Positions 1 to 6,906 of a stretch of DNA of 64,000 nt are shown here, piece by piece. This DNA is from an uncultured Clostridia bacterium. Lineage in GTDB: Bacteria > Bacillota_A > Clostridia > Christensenellales > UBA1242. Position numbers and translations under genes: made by a program. The notes beneath the pieces are model-generated. The model saw only the letters and a list, made by a program, of their open reading frames with translations, had not been told where the DNA came from and searched no databases. Where the stretch lies: the NCBI GenBank assembly GCA_947629895.1, contig CANRFP010000001.1:12197-76196 (forward strand). The letters are read 5' to 3'. Numbering within the stretch: the first letter of the stretch is position 1; the number at the start of each line of letters is the position of its first letter.

Positions 1-1
1 C

Positions 2-481
2 AGAACGGAAGAGGCGCTTATGCACATAGATGCCAGCGACATAATTTCGGAAGAACATTTTTTGATTAAAAAGAGGCTGGAACTTGAAGAGGCTCAAAAG
101 TTATACAACATTGGAAGTGCGCACAGCATAATTGAAAAATTTAGCCTTTCCTATGACGAATTTTTGGCGAAGAGTAAGAATGTGAAAACCATAACCATAC
201 GAAAACTTGTTGCGGGCAAAAAGCTGTTTGAAATTGACAGAAAACTTTTGCTTGAAATGACTGCTGTGGACGGGGCAACCGTTATTGATTATGACGGAAC
301 GATTGTTGCAGTTGGCGCAATTATCAAAATTGAGGCGGGCAGTTCTGGCGGTGGGAGGCTTGCCGCAGCCACAACCATGGCAAAATATGGCGTGGCAATA
401 AAGGTGTCGCAAGACGGAATTATGCAAGGTTTTAATGTTGACAAACAGGGCAAAGTTAAGCAAATTTTCAATATTGGATAA
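2..481 (+). CDS. Diadenylate cyclase (DAC/DisA_N)-like domain protein, 5' end outside window
   Basis: The frame is open to the left window edge, so the ATG at 20 is probably internal, although GGAAGAGG precedes it. The visible 153 residues end in a segment resembling the DAC nucleotide-binding domain. A DGA motif (VDGATVID) is followed by GAII and by GGGRLAAATT, which sits where active enzymes carry the RHR ATP-binding motif. The RHR is not preserved (GRL instead), so c-di-AMP synthesis is doubtful; a nucleotide-sensing or non-catalytic DAC relative is an alternative. No terminator is visible before the next gene. The family call rests on motif pattern only. Confidence 0.45.
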   Translation, partial: RTEEALMHIDASDIISEEHFLIKKRLELEEAQKLYNIGSAHSIIEKFSLSYDEFLAKSKNVKTITIRKLVAGKKLFEIDRKLLLEMTAVDGATVIDYDGTIVAVGAIIKIEAGSSGGGRLAAATTMAKYGVAIKVSQDGIMQGFNVDKQGKVKQIFNIG

Positions 482-542
482 AAAAACGAATTTTTTGTTG
501 AATTTTCTTTAATTTTTTGCAATTTTATAGTAAAATAACACT

Positions 543-1406
543 ATGAAGAAATTTGATGTTTTGATTATTGGCGGCGGAGTTGCAGGCATGACCGCTGCAA
601 TTTATGCCAAAAGACGCGGAAGAAGCGTTTGCATAATTGAAAAGTTCGCTCTTGGCGGGCAAGTTCTTTCAATCGAAAAAATTGAAAACTTTCCTTCTCA
701 AAAATTAATTGACGGAATTTCGCTGTGCAATATGTTTGCAGGGCAAGTTAAGGCACTTGGAGTGGAAGTTGTATTTGATGACATTTTAACTTGTCAGCTA
801 ACCGGCAAAGAAAAAGTTGTTGTTGGCAGGAAGGAAAAATACCTCTCTTCAAGTGTGATTATCGCAACAGGGCTTTCTTATGTTGCGCTTGGAATAAATG
901 AAAATGATTATTTGGGAAAAGGCGTAAGTTTTTGTGCTGTGTGCGATGCAAATTTTTATAAAGGCAAACATGTTTTGGTTGCAAGCAAAAACGGAAGTGC
1001 GCTGGCAGATGCAAAACTGCTTAGTGGCGTGTGCTCAAAAGTGACTGTTTTGGACAGCGGCGATGTTTCGACTCTTGCAAAAGTGGTTGAAAATCCTAAA
1101 ATTAAATTTGTTTCCAATGTTCAAATCAAAAACATTTTTGGCAAAGATAACTTTGAAGGTGTTGAAGCGTTTTGTGACGGCGAAGCAAAAAAGATTAAGG
1201 CAGCCGCATTGTTTGTTTGCTTGGGCAAGAAGCCAATCAACATATTTGACGAAATTAAAACTGACAAAAACGGATTTATTCTCACTGATGAAAACATGCA
1301 AACTTCCCTTCCAGGCGTGTTTGCAGTGGGCGATGTGAGAGCAAAAACACTTAAACAAATTGTAACAGCGTGTGCTGACGGAGCAATCGCCGGGCAAAAC
1401 GCTTAA
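543..1406 (+). CDS. trxB: Thioredoxin reductase-like flavoprotein with degenerate NADPH site
   Basis: FAD-dependent disulfide oxidoreductase of 287 residues, slightly shorter than the usual 305-320. The N-terminal FAD motif is GGGVAG (residues 10-15), the redox-active pair is Cys131-Cys134 (CAVCD), and the C-terminal FAD motif is GVFAVGDVR. Known TrxB enzymes carry GGGNSA plus an HRR motif in the NADPH domain. Here the loop at 146-153 reads VASKNGSA and the HRR position is DSG, so NADPH may not be the donor; ferredoxin-dependent relatives of TrxB share that loss. The promoter looks leaderless: TAAAAT at 531-536, six bases before the ATG, with no ribosome site. No thioredoxin gene is adjacent. 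Confidence 0.85.
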   Translation: MKKFDVLIIGGGVAGMTAAIYAKRRGRSVCIIEKFALGGQVLSIEKIENFPSQKLIDGISLCNMFAGQVKALGVEVVFDDILTCQLTGKEKVVVGRKEKYLSSSVIIATGLSYVALGINENDYLGKGVSFCAVCDANFYKGKHVLVASKNGSALADAKLLSGVCSKVTVLDSGDVSTLAKVVENPKIKFVSNVQIKNIFGKDNFEGVEAFCDGEAKKIKAAALFVCLGKKPINIFDEIKTDKNGFILTDENMQTSLPGVFAVGDVRAKTLKQIVTACADGAIAGQNA

Positions 1407-1447
1407 ATTTTTGTGACAAACAAAGGTGCTTTTTCATAATAAATATT

Positions 1448-1558
1448 ATGGAAAAAGATAAAAAACAAAACATCAAAATCATTTGCGTTAAAGCCCCAAA
1501 GTGGGCTGTGCCTTTTTTGAAAATGTTTTACAAGAAGGATTTGAAAGAAAAAGAGTAA
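1448..1558 (+). CDS. spoVM: SpoVM-like small sporulation peptide (36 aa)
   Basis: A 36-codon ORF in the gap between two larger genes. Residues 9-31 match the SpoVM amphipathic helix pattern: a KxxxVKxPK start with Pro17 at the place of the essential Pro9 of Bacillus SpoVM, then hydrophobic residues and KKD. In Bacillus, SpoVM is a 26-residue peptide that senses positive membrane curvature on the forespore and anchors SpoIVA to start coat assembly. There is no good ribosome site; CATAATAA at 1435-1442 lies five bases before the ATG and could be a sporulation-type -10 element. The gene is easily missed because of its size. Other sporulation genes lie at 20-23 kb. Confidence 0.7.
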   Translation: MEKDKKQNIKIICVKAPKWAVPFLKMFYKKDLKEKE

Positions 1559-1589
1559 ATTTTTCTTTTTTTTGACAATAATTCACCTT

Positions 1590-2813
1590 ATGAAAGGGAA
1601 AGAATACGTTCAAAAAGTTAAAAATTGCATTTTGAACAGAGTTAGGTTTCATGCACCTATTTTGTTTGACACATCTTTGGACTGGCGTGCGCTTGTGGAA
1701 GAAGGGGTTGATATTGGCAAGCCCGTTTTTAAATTTGACAAAATTTTAAACAAAAATCTAATCAAAGCTTTCAATTTGGCAGGGCGGGAAGAAGATTTTA
1801 ATCTTTTAATATCTTCCAGCAGCATTCAAAACAAAAAACAACTTGAAAAATTGGACAAGGGGATTGTTTTTAATCCCAACACTTGCAAAGCGAGTTTTTT
1901 GGAGGCAATAAACAAACTTAACATAAACTATTCATCTTCTTCAAATTACAACCTTGTGTTTAGAGAGAAATTTTTTAAGGTTCAAGACAACATTTTAAAT
2001 CCGCACTATGAGGATTTTTCTTTGCAGCAAGTTGCTGTTTTTGACGAAATTTTTGTTCAGCACTGCGAATTTGTTTTGAACGGGGCAAATTTTTACACAA
2101 AACTTCAAAACAAAGCATCGCAGACAAAGCGAGTTGCGCTTGAACTTAATATTCCTCTTGCAAAAGGCTACTATTTTTTCAAAAGGTTGCCAAGAAGCTT
2201 GCTTGTTGAAAATTTGCTGACAAAAGAAAAAAAGTTTTTAAACTTCATTTGCAAAGGTGCAAAATTCACTTTTTCTGCCGTTGATGGGCTGGAGAATTCG
2301 GTTTTTTCGTGCATAAATGTGAAGATTTTTCTAAATTTGAAGGCGGGAGAGGAGGCTTTTGTGTTTTTTAACTTTGGAGAGATAAAAGAGCCAATAAAAA
2401 GTGAGAAGGAAGTTGTGTTTTTAAAACAAGCCTCACAGAGAAAGTGCTGCGAAATTTTTAATTTGAGAGTCAAAACAAAAAATCCTAAATTTGACATCTT
2501 TTTTAACCGCACTTTGCCGCAAAAGATATGGATAAATTGGATTAACGGCGTGAGCGAGCAGATTTTGGAAGAAAAATATGTTCAATTAAAAAACTTGTTT
2601 ATAAAAGAAAGGGAAAACTTAAATTTTGTCAATTTTAAAGAAATTGGGCTTAAAGAACTTGGCGTTTTTAATGGGCTGTTTTACAAAAAAATTCTTGTTG
2701 TGCAAAGTGACAGTAAATTTTTGAAGGTTGGAAAAACATTCTTTTACAACATAAACTCTCTTTCAAAACAAACTTTGCTAAAAAATGACTGCTTGGCAGT
2801 TTCGTTTGGATGA
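1590..2813 (+). CDS. Hypothetical protein (407 aa)
   Basis: I do not recognise this family. An in-frame TTG at 1572 could extend it by six residues, but the ATG at 1590 (MKGKEYVQKV) is the more natural start. Neither has a visible ribosome site. The protein has no signal peptide or membrane segment, and is rich in Phe, Lys and Asn with alternating hydrophobic residues, suggesting a mostly beta fold. A C-terminal stretch (FNRTLPQKIW) is weakly reminiscent of glycoside phosphorylase relatives, but this is not strong enough for a call. It lies between spoVM and rarA with no clear partner. Confidence 0.6.
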   Translation: MKGKEYVQKVKNCILNRVRFHAPILFDTSLDWRALVEEGVDIGKPVFKFDKILNKNLIKAFNLAGREEDFNLLISSSSIQNKKQLEKLDKGIVFNPNTCKASFLEAINKLNINYSSSSNYNLVFREKFFKVQDNILNPHYEDFSLQQVAVFDEIFVQHCEFVLNGANFYTKLQNKASQTKRVALELNIPLAKGYYFFKRLPRSLLVENLLTKEKKFLNFICKGAKFTFSAVDGLENSVFSCINVKIFLNLKAGEEAFVFFNFGEIKEPIKSEKEVVFLKQASQRKCCEIFNLRVKTKNPKFDIFFNRTLPQKIWINWINGVSEQILEEKYVQLKNLFIKERENLNFVNFKEIGLKELGVFNGLFYKKILVVQSDSKFLKVGKTFFYNINSLSKQTLLKNDCLAVSFG

Positions 2814-2850
2814 TTTAGTTTAATTTTTTTAAGTTTTTGCTTAAAATGCT

Positions 2851-2878
2851 TTGCATGGTATATTTTTTTTGATATAAT
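2851..2878 (+). promoter_or_regulatory. Leaderless-type promoter of rarA
   Basis: TTGCAT, a 16-base spacer and a perfect TATAAT. The -10 ends seven bases before the rarA ATG, so transcription should begin at or next to the start codon. No Shine-Dalgarno sequence fits in the gap. Confidence 0.75.
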
Positions 2879-2885
2879 AAATTCC

Positions 2886-4169
2886 ATGGAAAGCGTTAGG
2901 ATTCCACTTGCCGAAAGAATGAGGGCAACCTCTTTTGAGGAATTTGTTGGGCAAGAACATATTGTTGGAAAAAATAAGCTGCTGTATCGTGCCATATCCA
3001 CAGGCTCTGTTGGCAGTTGCATTTTTTATGGCCCACCGGGAACGGGAAAAACAACACTTGCCGGAATCATTGCAAAAATACTTAACGCAAACATAGAAAA
3101 ACTTAATGCCGTTTCAAGCGGAGTGGCTGATGCAAAGGCGGTTATTGACAGAGCACGCAGCCAAAAACAGATGTTTGGAACGGATACTTATCTTCTTTTG
3201 GACGAATGCCACAGATGGAGCAAAGCGCAAAGTGATTGCGTGCTTCAAGCCATTGAAGAGGGCAGCATATATTTTATTGGTTCAACAACTGAAAATCCTT
3301 ACACCAGCATGACGCGGGCGATTGTTTCGCGTTGCAGTGTTTTTGAATTTAAAAAAGTCAGCGAAAAAGATGTTTTAAAAGTTTTGGAAAAAGCGCTGAA
3401 AGACAAAGAAAAAGGCTTGGGGGAATATAAAACGGATGTGAGCGAGGATGCTTTAAAATTTTTGGCGTTTGCTTGCAATGGCGATGTGAGAACGGCGCTC
3501 AATTCTTTGGAACTTGCTGTGCTTTCCACCAAGATGGGAAAAGATAAAATCATTCATATCAACAAAGAAGTTATGGCAGAATGTTTAAATAGGCGGCCAC
3601 TTTCCATTGATGAAAATATGTATTATGACTATCTTTCTGCGTTTTGCAAAAGTTTGAGAGGCTCGGATGAAGATGCCGCACTTTATTATGCGTTCAGGCT
3701 TATTAAGGCGGGGATTGACCCTCTGATTATTGCAAGAAGAATGATTGCGCATGCAAGTGAGGACATTGGCATGGCGGACAGCAATGCGCTGCTTCTTGCC
3801 ACAAGCGCGATGTATGCTTGTGAAAAAATTGGCCCACCAGAATGCTATTTGAACATATCGCATGCAATCATATATTTGTGCGAAGCGGAGAAGTCAAACA
3901 GTGTGGTTAAGGCAATGAACATGGCAATGGCAGATGCCGAAAACGCACGAGAGGACAATGTTCCAAATCATTTAAAAAATCATCCAAGCACAAACAGTGA
4001 CGGGCATGGAAAATATAAATATCCGCATGATTATGGTGGATACACAGAGCAACAATATATGCCCGACCACTTAAAAGACAAAATTTACTATATGCCAAGC
4101 GAGAATGGAAGAGAGAAAAATTTAATTAGAAAAAAATTCGCAAAAAATGGCTTTAAAATTAAAAAATAA
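2886..4169 (+). CDS. rarA: RarA/MgsA replication-associated recombination ATPase
   Basis: AAA+ ATPase of 427 residues that acts at stalled replication forks and binds single-stranded DNA binding protein. Walker A is GPPGTGKTT (residues 49-57). Walker B is DECH (106-109), where most homologues have DEIH. Sensor 1 is GSTTENP and an arginine finger follows in SRC. The C-terminal half is the RarA-specific helical and tetramerisation region (SEDIGMAD, NAREDNVPNHL). The length is typical. It is transcribed alone from a promoter that leaves essentially no 5' untranslated region. Confidence 0.95.
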   Translation: MESVRIPLAERMRATSFEEFVGQEHIVGKNKLLYRAISTGSVGSCIFYGPPGTGKTTLAGIIAKILNANIEKLNAVSSGVADAKAVIDRARSQKQMFGTDTYLLLDECHRWSKAQSDCVLQAIEEGSIYFIGSTTENPYTSMTRAIVSRCSVFEFKKVSEKDVLKVLEKALKDKEKGLGEYKTDVSEDALKFLAFACNGDVRTALNSLELAVLSTKMGKDKIIHINKEVMAECLNRRPLSIDENMYYDYLSAFCKSLRGSDEDAALYYAFRLIKAGIDPLIIARRMIAHASEDIGMADSNALLLATSAMYACEKIGPPECYLNISHAIIYLCEAEKSNSVVKAMNMAMADAENAREDNVPNHLKNHPSTNSDGHGKYKYPHDYGGYTEQQYMPDHLKDKIYYMPSENGREKNLIRKKFAKNGFKIKK

Positions 4170-4262
4170 TTATTTTTTCAAATATTTTTTCGTTCGAAAA
4201 ATAGGGGCAAAAAAATATTTTACAATTTTTAATTTATTTTAAATAAAAAAGGAGAAAAAATT

Positions 4263-5189
4263 ATGTTTGGAAGAAGAGCAGATGGGGTGAAAGTTAAGGA
4301 TTTGCCGATTATTGATAAGGCTATGCCATACTTTATGCCACAAAGGATTGATGCAGTGAATTTGTATGAACAGGCTGTGGATTGCGACCCAATTGACAAG
4401 TTTATTTTGGAGCAGAAAAAAACTTCGGGCATTCATTACACCTACACCGAAATTTTGATGGTGGCGGCAATTAGGATGCTTTATCAAAGGCCAAAAACAA
4501 ACAGATTTATAAACAACTGCGTTGTGTATCAAAGAAAATATGTTTCGGTTTCAATCAGTGTTAAGAAAAAACTTACTGATGACGGCGAGGAGATGACTTT
4601 GAAAATGTTTTTCACGGGGCGTGAAAGTTTGCCAGAAGTGAAAAAGATTTTTGATGATGAAGTTGAAAAAAATGTTTTGGCAGCGCCAGAAACACATGGC
4701 ACAACAAAAACAGCAGGATTTTTGTGCCATTTGCCAGGCTTTTTGTTTAAGTTTGCAATGGCCTGTTTGCGCTTTGGCGACAATCATGGACTTCTTCCAA
4801 GAAAACTTTTGGACGTTAGCCCATTTCACACAAGCATTTTTGTGGCTGACCTTAAAAGCATACATCTTGATGCGCTTTTCCACCACCTTTACAACTTTGG
4901 AAACACCACCATTTTTGGCACACTTGGAAAGGTTTATTATGAGCCGGTTGCTGACCGCGCGGGGAATGTGGAAGTTAAGAAAATGATTAAAACAAAGTTC
5001 TCTCTTGACGAAAGAGTTTGTGACGGGCTTTATTATTCAAACAGCCTAAAACTTTTGAAATCATTTTTGGACAATCCAAATCTTTTGCTTGAACCTCTTC
5101 CAGAGCCAGAACTCACAGGCAAGGCTTTGAAGAAAAAGCAAAAACAAGACAAGAAAAAAGCGAAGAAAGAAAAGAAAAACAAAAAATAA
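4263..5189 (+). CDS. 2-oxo acid dehydrogenase E2 catalytic domain-like protein without lipoyl domain
   Basis: 308-residue protein resembling the acyltransferase (CAT-like) domain of dihydrolipoamide acyltransferases. Supporting segments are the early helix with YTEILMVAAI, the PFHTSIFVADL strand and the C-terminal SLDERVCDG, which aligns with the DHRxxDG active site. The catalytic His is Glu here (Glu250), while Asp254-Gly255 remain. There is no lipoyl or E1-binding domain and no E1 or E3 gene nearby, and the C-terminus is a long Lys-rich tail. A non-catalytic or altered function is likely. An AAGGAG site lies about nine bases before the ATG. A terminator follows. Confidence 0.65.
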   Translation: MFGRRADGVKVKDLPIIDKAMPYFMPQRIDAVNLYEQAVDCDPIDKFILEQKKTSGIHYTYTEILMVAAIRMLYQRPKTNRFINNCVVYQRKYVSVSISVKKKLTDDGEEMTLKMFFTGRESLPEVKKIFDDEVEKNVLAAPETHGTTKTAGFLCHLPGFLFKFAMACLRFGDNHGLLPRKLLDVSPFHTSIFVADLKSIHLDALFHHLYNFGNTTIFGTLGKVYYEPVADRAGNVEVKKMIKTKFSLDERVCDGLYYSNSLKLLKSFLDNPNLLLEPLPEPELTGKALKKKQKQDKKKAKKEKKNKK

Positions 5190-5214
5190 AGGCGGGCGCG
5201 TTCCCGCTTTTTTG
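5190..5214 (+). terminator. Rho-independent terminator
   Basis: GCGGG/CCCGC stem (5192-5196 with 5203-5207) followed by a run of seven T, directly after the E2-like gene. Confidence 0.8.
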
Positions 5215-5416
5215 CTGAGTTTTGAGAGAAAATTTTGATAATTGAAAAGGGAATGTTTTTTCAGTAATTTTTTTTAAAGAGAAAGCTTTGTTGTTTGAAA
5301 CTGTAAGTTTTTTGAAGGCGAATTCTTCTTTATTTTTTAAGTGACGGCAAAGTGACGGCGAAATTCGACAAATTTTGTAAATTATTGTAAAATTTCGAAA
5401 AAATTGACATAAAATG

Positions 5417-5463
5417 TTGACTAAAAAAGGCCTCTAAACTATAATCGTTTTTGTTTACAGAGG
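5417..5463 (+). promoter_or_regulatory. Promoter with dyad across the -10 box
   Basis: TTGACT (5417-5422), 17 bases, TATAAT (5440-5445), then AGGAGG (5461-5466) before the ATG at 5471. CCTCTAAAC (5431-5439) pairs with GTTTACAGAGG (5453-5463) apart from a two-base bulge, so a dyad brackets the -10 and touches the ribosome site. The 280-base gap upstream is AT-rich and holds a direct repeat of AGTGACGGC near 5340-5360 and a CGAAATT/AATTTCG inverted repeat. No gene is seen there. Confidence 0.7.
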
Positions 5464-5470
5464 AGGTCTA

Positions 5471-6034
5471 ATGAAAGATAAAAACAATATTATTTGGACA
5501 AAGACAATTTTGTCGGTTTATCGTTATTTAGAGAGGATTGCGGGGGCAATAGATAAAATTATTTTGCAAAGTGGGCTGGGCTGCCAAAATGTTTCAACGC
5601 AAAATTATTTTCTTAACAATACATATGCAGTTTCGCAGAAAATCATTGATTTATCTGAAAGAAAGGTGACTTTAATTAATTTGAAAATTTTGATTGAGGA
5701 CACTTTAAGAGAAATCCCTAAAAAAGATGCTGAAATTTTGATTTTAAGATTTTTTGATGGAAAAAAAGTTAAGGACCTTTGCGAGTTGAAAAATCTTAGC
5801 ATGCGAACTGCCTTTAGAAAAATTGACAGCGCCGTTTTGAGTTTTACAAGTGCACTTATAAGAAAAGGCTATGACACTTGTAAATTGGAAAATATGCTTG
5901 AAAGCGAGGCATGGATTAAAAATGTTTATATTAGGTTTTCCTCCAAAAATGTTGATGAAATCCAACTTTCAAAAGTTTTCTTGGCTAAGGCTGTGACACT
6001 TAATCAAAGTTCGTTTTCGTCAAATTCAAAATAA
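5471..6034 (+). CDS. Sigma-70 region 4-like helix-turn-helix protein
   Basis: 187-residue protein. Residues about 80-122 look like a sigma region 4 helix-turn-helix: IPKKDAEILILRFFDGKKV followed by a turn and a recognition helix (LSMRTAFRKIDSAVLSF). No clear region 2 is present, so it may be an HTH regulator rather than a working sigma factor. Its strong promoter and AGGAGG site sit under a dyad that could serve autoregulation. The last 31 bases overlap the end of the convergent SH3 gene on the other strand. Its target genes are unknown; the SH3 protein and terminase are neighbours. Confidence 0.6.
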   Translation: MKDKNNIIWTKTILSVYRYLERIAGAIDKIILQSGLGCQNVSTQNYFLNNTYAVSQKIIDLSERKVTLINLKILIEDTLREIPKKDAEILILRFFDGKKVKDLCELKNLSMRTAFRKIDSAVLSFTSALIRKGYDTCKLENMLESEAWIKNVYIRFSSKNVDEIQLSKVFLAKAVTLNQSSFSSNSK

Positions 6035-6813
6035 TCTCCGTGCCTAACTTTCTTTTGTTTGCGCTTTATGGATTTTTGCTTTGCTTTGCTAAGTTGCATG
6101 ATTTTTGATGGCTTGATTAAAAAATACAAAATAAGCACGCTTGGAATTGCTATTGCAAACACAAGTAAAATTTTTGTTCCTGTGGAAAGGGCTTGAAACT
6201 GATTTGTTGTTGAGGCGATTAACATTTCTTCTGTTACAATATTAAACCTTTCTGTGTTTGGCTCAAAGTTTTTTAAGGGGTTGTTGTATATAAATTGAGA
6301 AAAAACATATCCACTAAGCGTTTTGCCTTCCACATTTGCTTTAACATAATACCAAGTGCAGTTGTCCTCTGTTAGATATTCCCCAGATTTTATTCCGTAA
6401 TATTCCAAAGACACATTTCTGTTCAGTTTGTCGGTGAGAACGGCGGAAGAGGAGGATGCCTCTTCATATAAATTGGCAAAAACCACGCTGAAATTTTGCT
6501 TATAATAAGCGTTTGTTGGCGTGCCATTCATAAGGGAAACATCTTTTTTCTTAACATATCCGCTAACACCATTATAGGACACTTTGAAAAAATTGCCGCT
6601 TGAACTTTCAACAAGCACAAAATATGACAGGGGGATTTCAAACATGACATTTGCCTCATTTGGAAAAGAATACAGATAAACGCCAGAATCCTCAACTTTT
6701 GCATAATAAGAAGTTTGAGCATAAGCGGCTTTTGTTGGGAATAAATTCAAAGCCAAAAAGAAGGCTAAAATTGATAGGATTATTTTTTCATTAAACAAAA
6801 CAAATTTTTTCAT
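6004..6813 (-). CDS. Secreted SH3-domain protein with C-terminal membrane anchor
   Basis: 269 residues. An N-terminal signal peptide ends near AYAQ. Two SH3-like (SH3b) segments follow, at about 37-95 (ending in GVSGYVKKKDV) and about 105-185 (ending in LSGYVFSQF). A single transmembrane helix (ILLVFAIAIPSVLILYFLI) and a basic cytoplasmic tail complete it. Bacterial SH3 domains usually bind peptidoglycan, so a role in the cell wall is likely. TAAAAT on the minus strand (plus 6820-6825) lies six bases before the ATG, giving a leaderless layout although no good -35 is seen. The gene converges on and overlaps the sigma-like gene by 31 bases. Confidence 0.7.
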   Translation of the reverse strand: MKKFVLFNEKIILSILAFFLALNLFPTKAAYAQTSYYAKVEDSGVYLYSFPNEANVMFEIPLSYFVLVESSSGNFFKVSYNGVSGYVKKKDVSLMNGTPTNAYYKQNFSVVFANLYEEASSSSAVLTDKLNRNVSLEYYGIKSGEYLTEDNCTWYYVKANVEGKTLSGYVFSQFIYNNPLKNFEPNTERFNIVTEEMLIASTTNQFQALSTGTKILLVFAIAIPSVLILYFLIKPSKIMQLSKAKQKSIKRKQKKVRHGDYFEFDENEL

Positions 6814-6906
6814 GCTTTCATTTTAGAGCAAAAATTTTGTGAGGCAGTAGTAGAATTATGTCTATTTATTGCCTTTTTTATTTCATTTTGTTGAGAGGGA
6901 GCTGTT

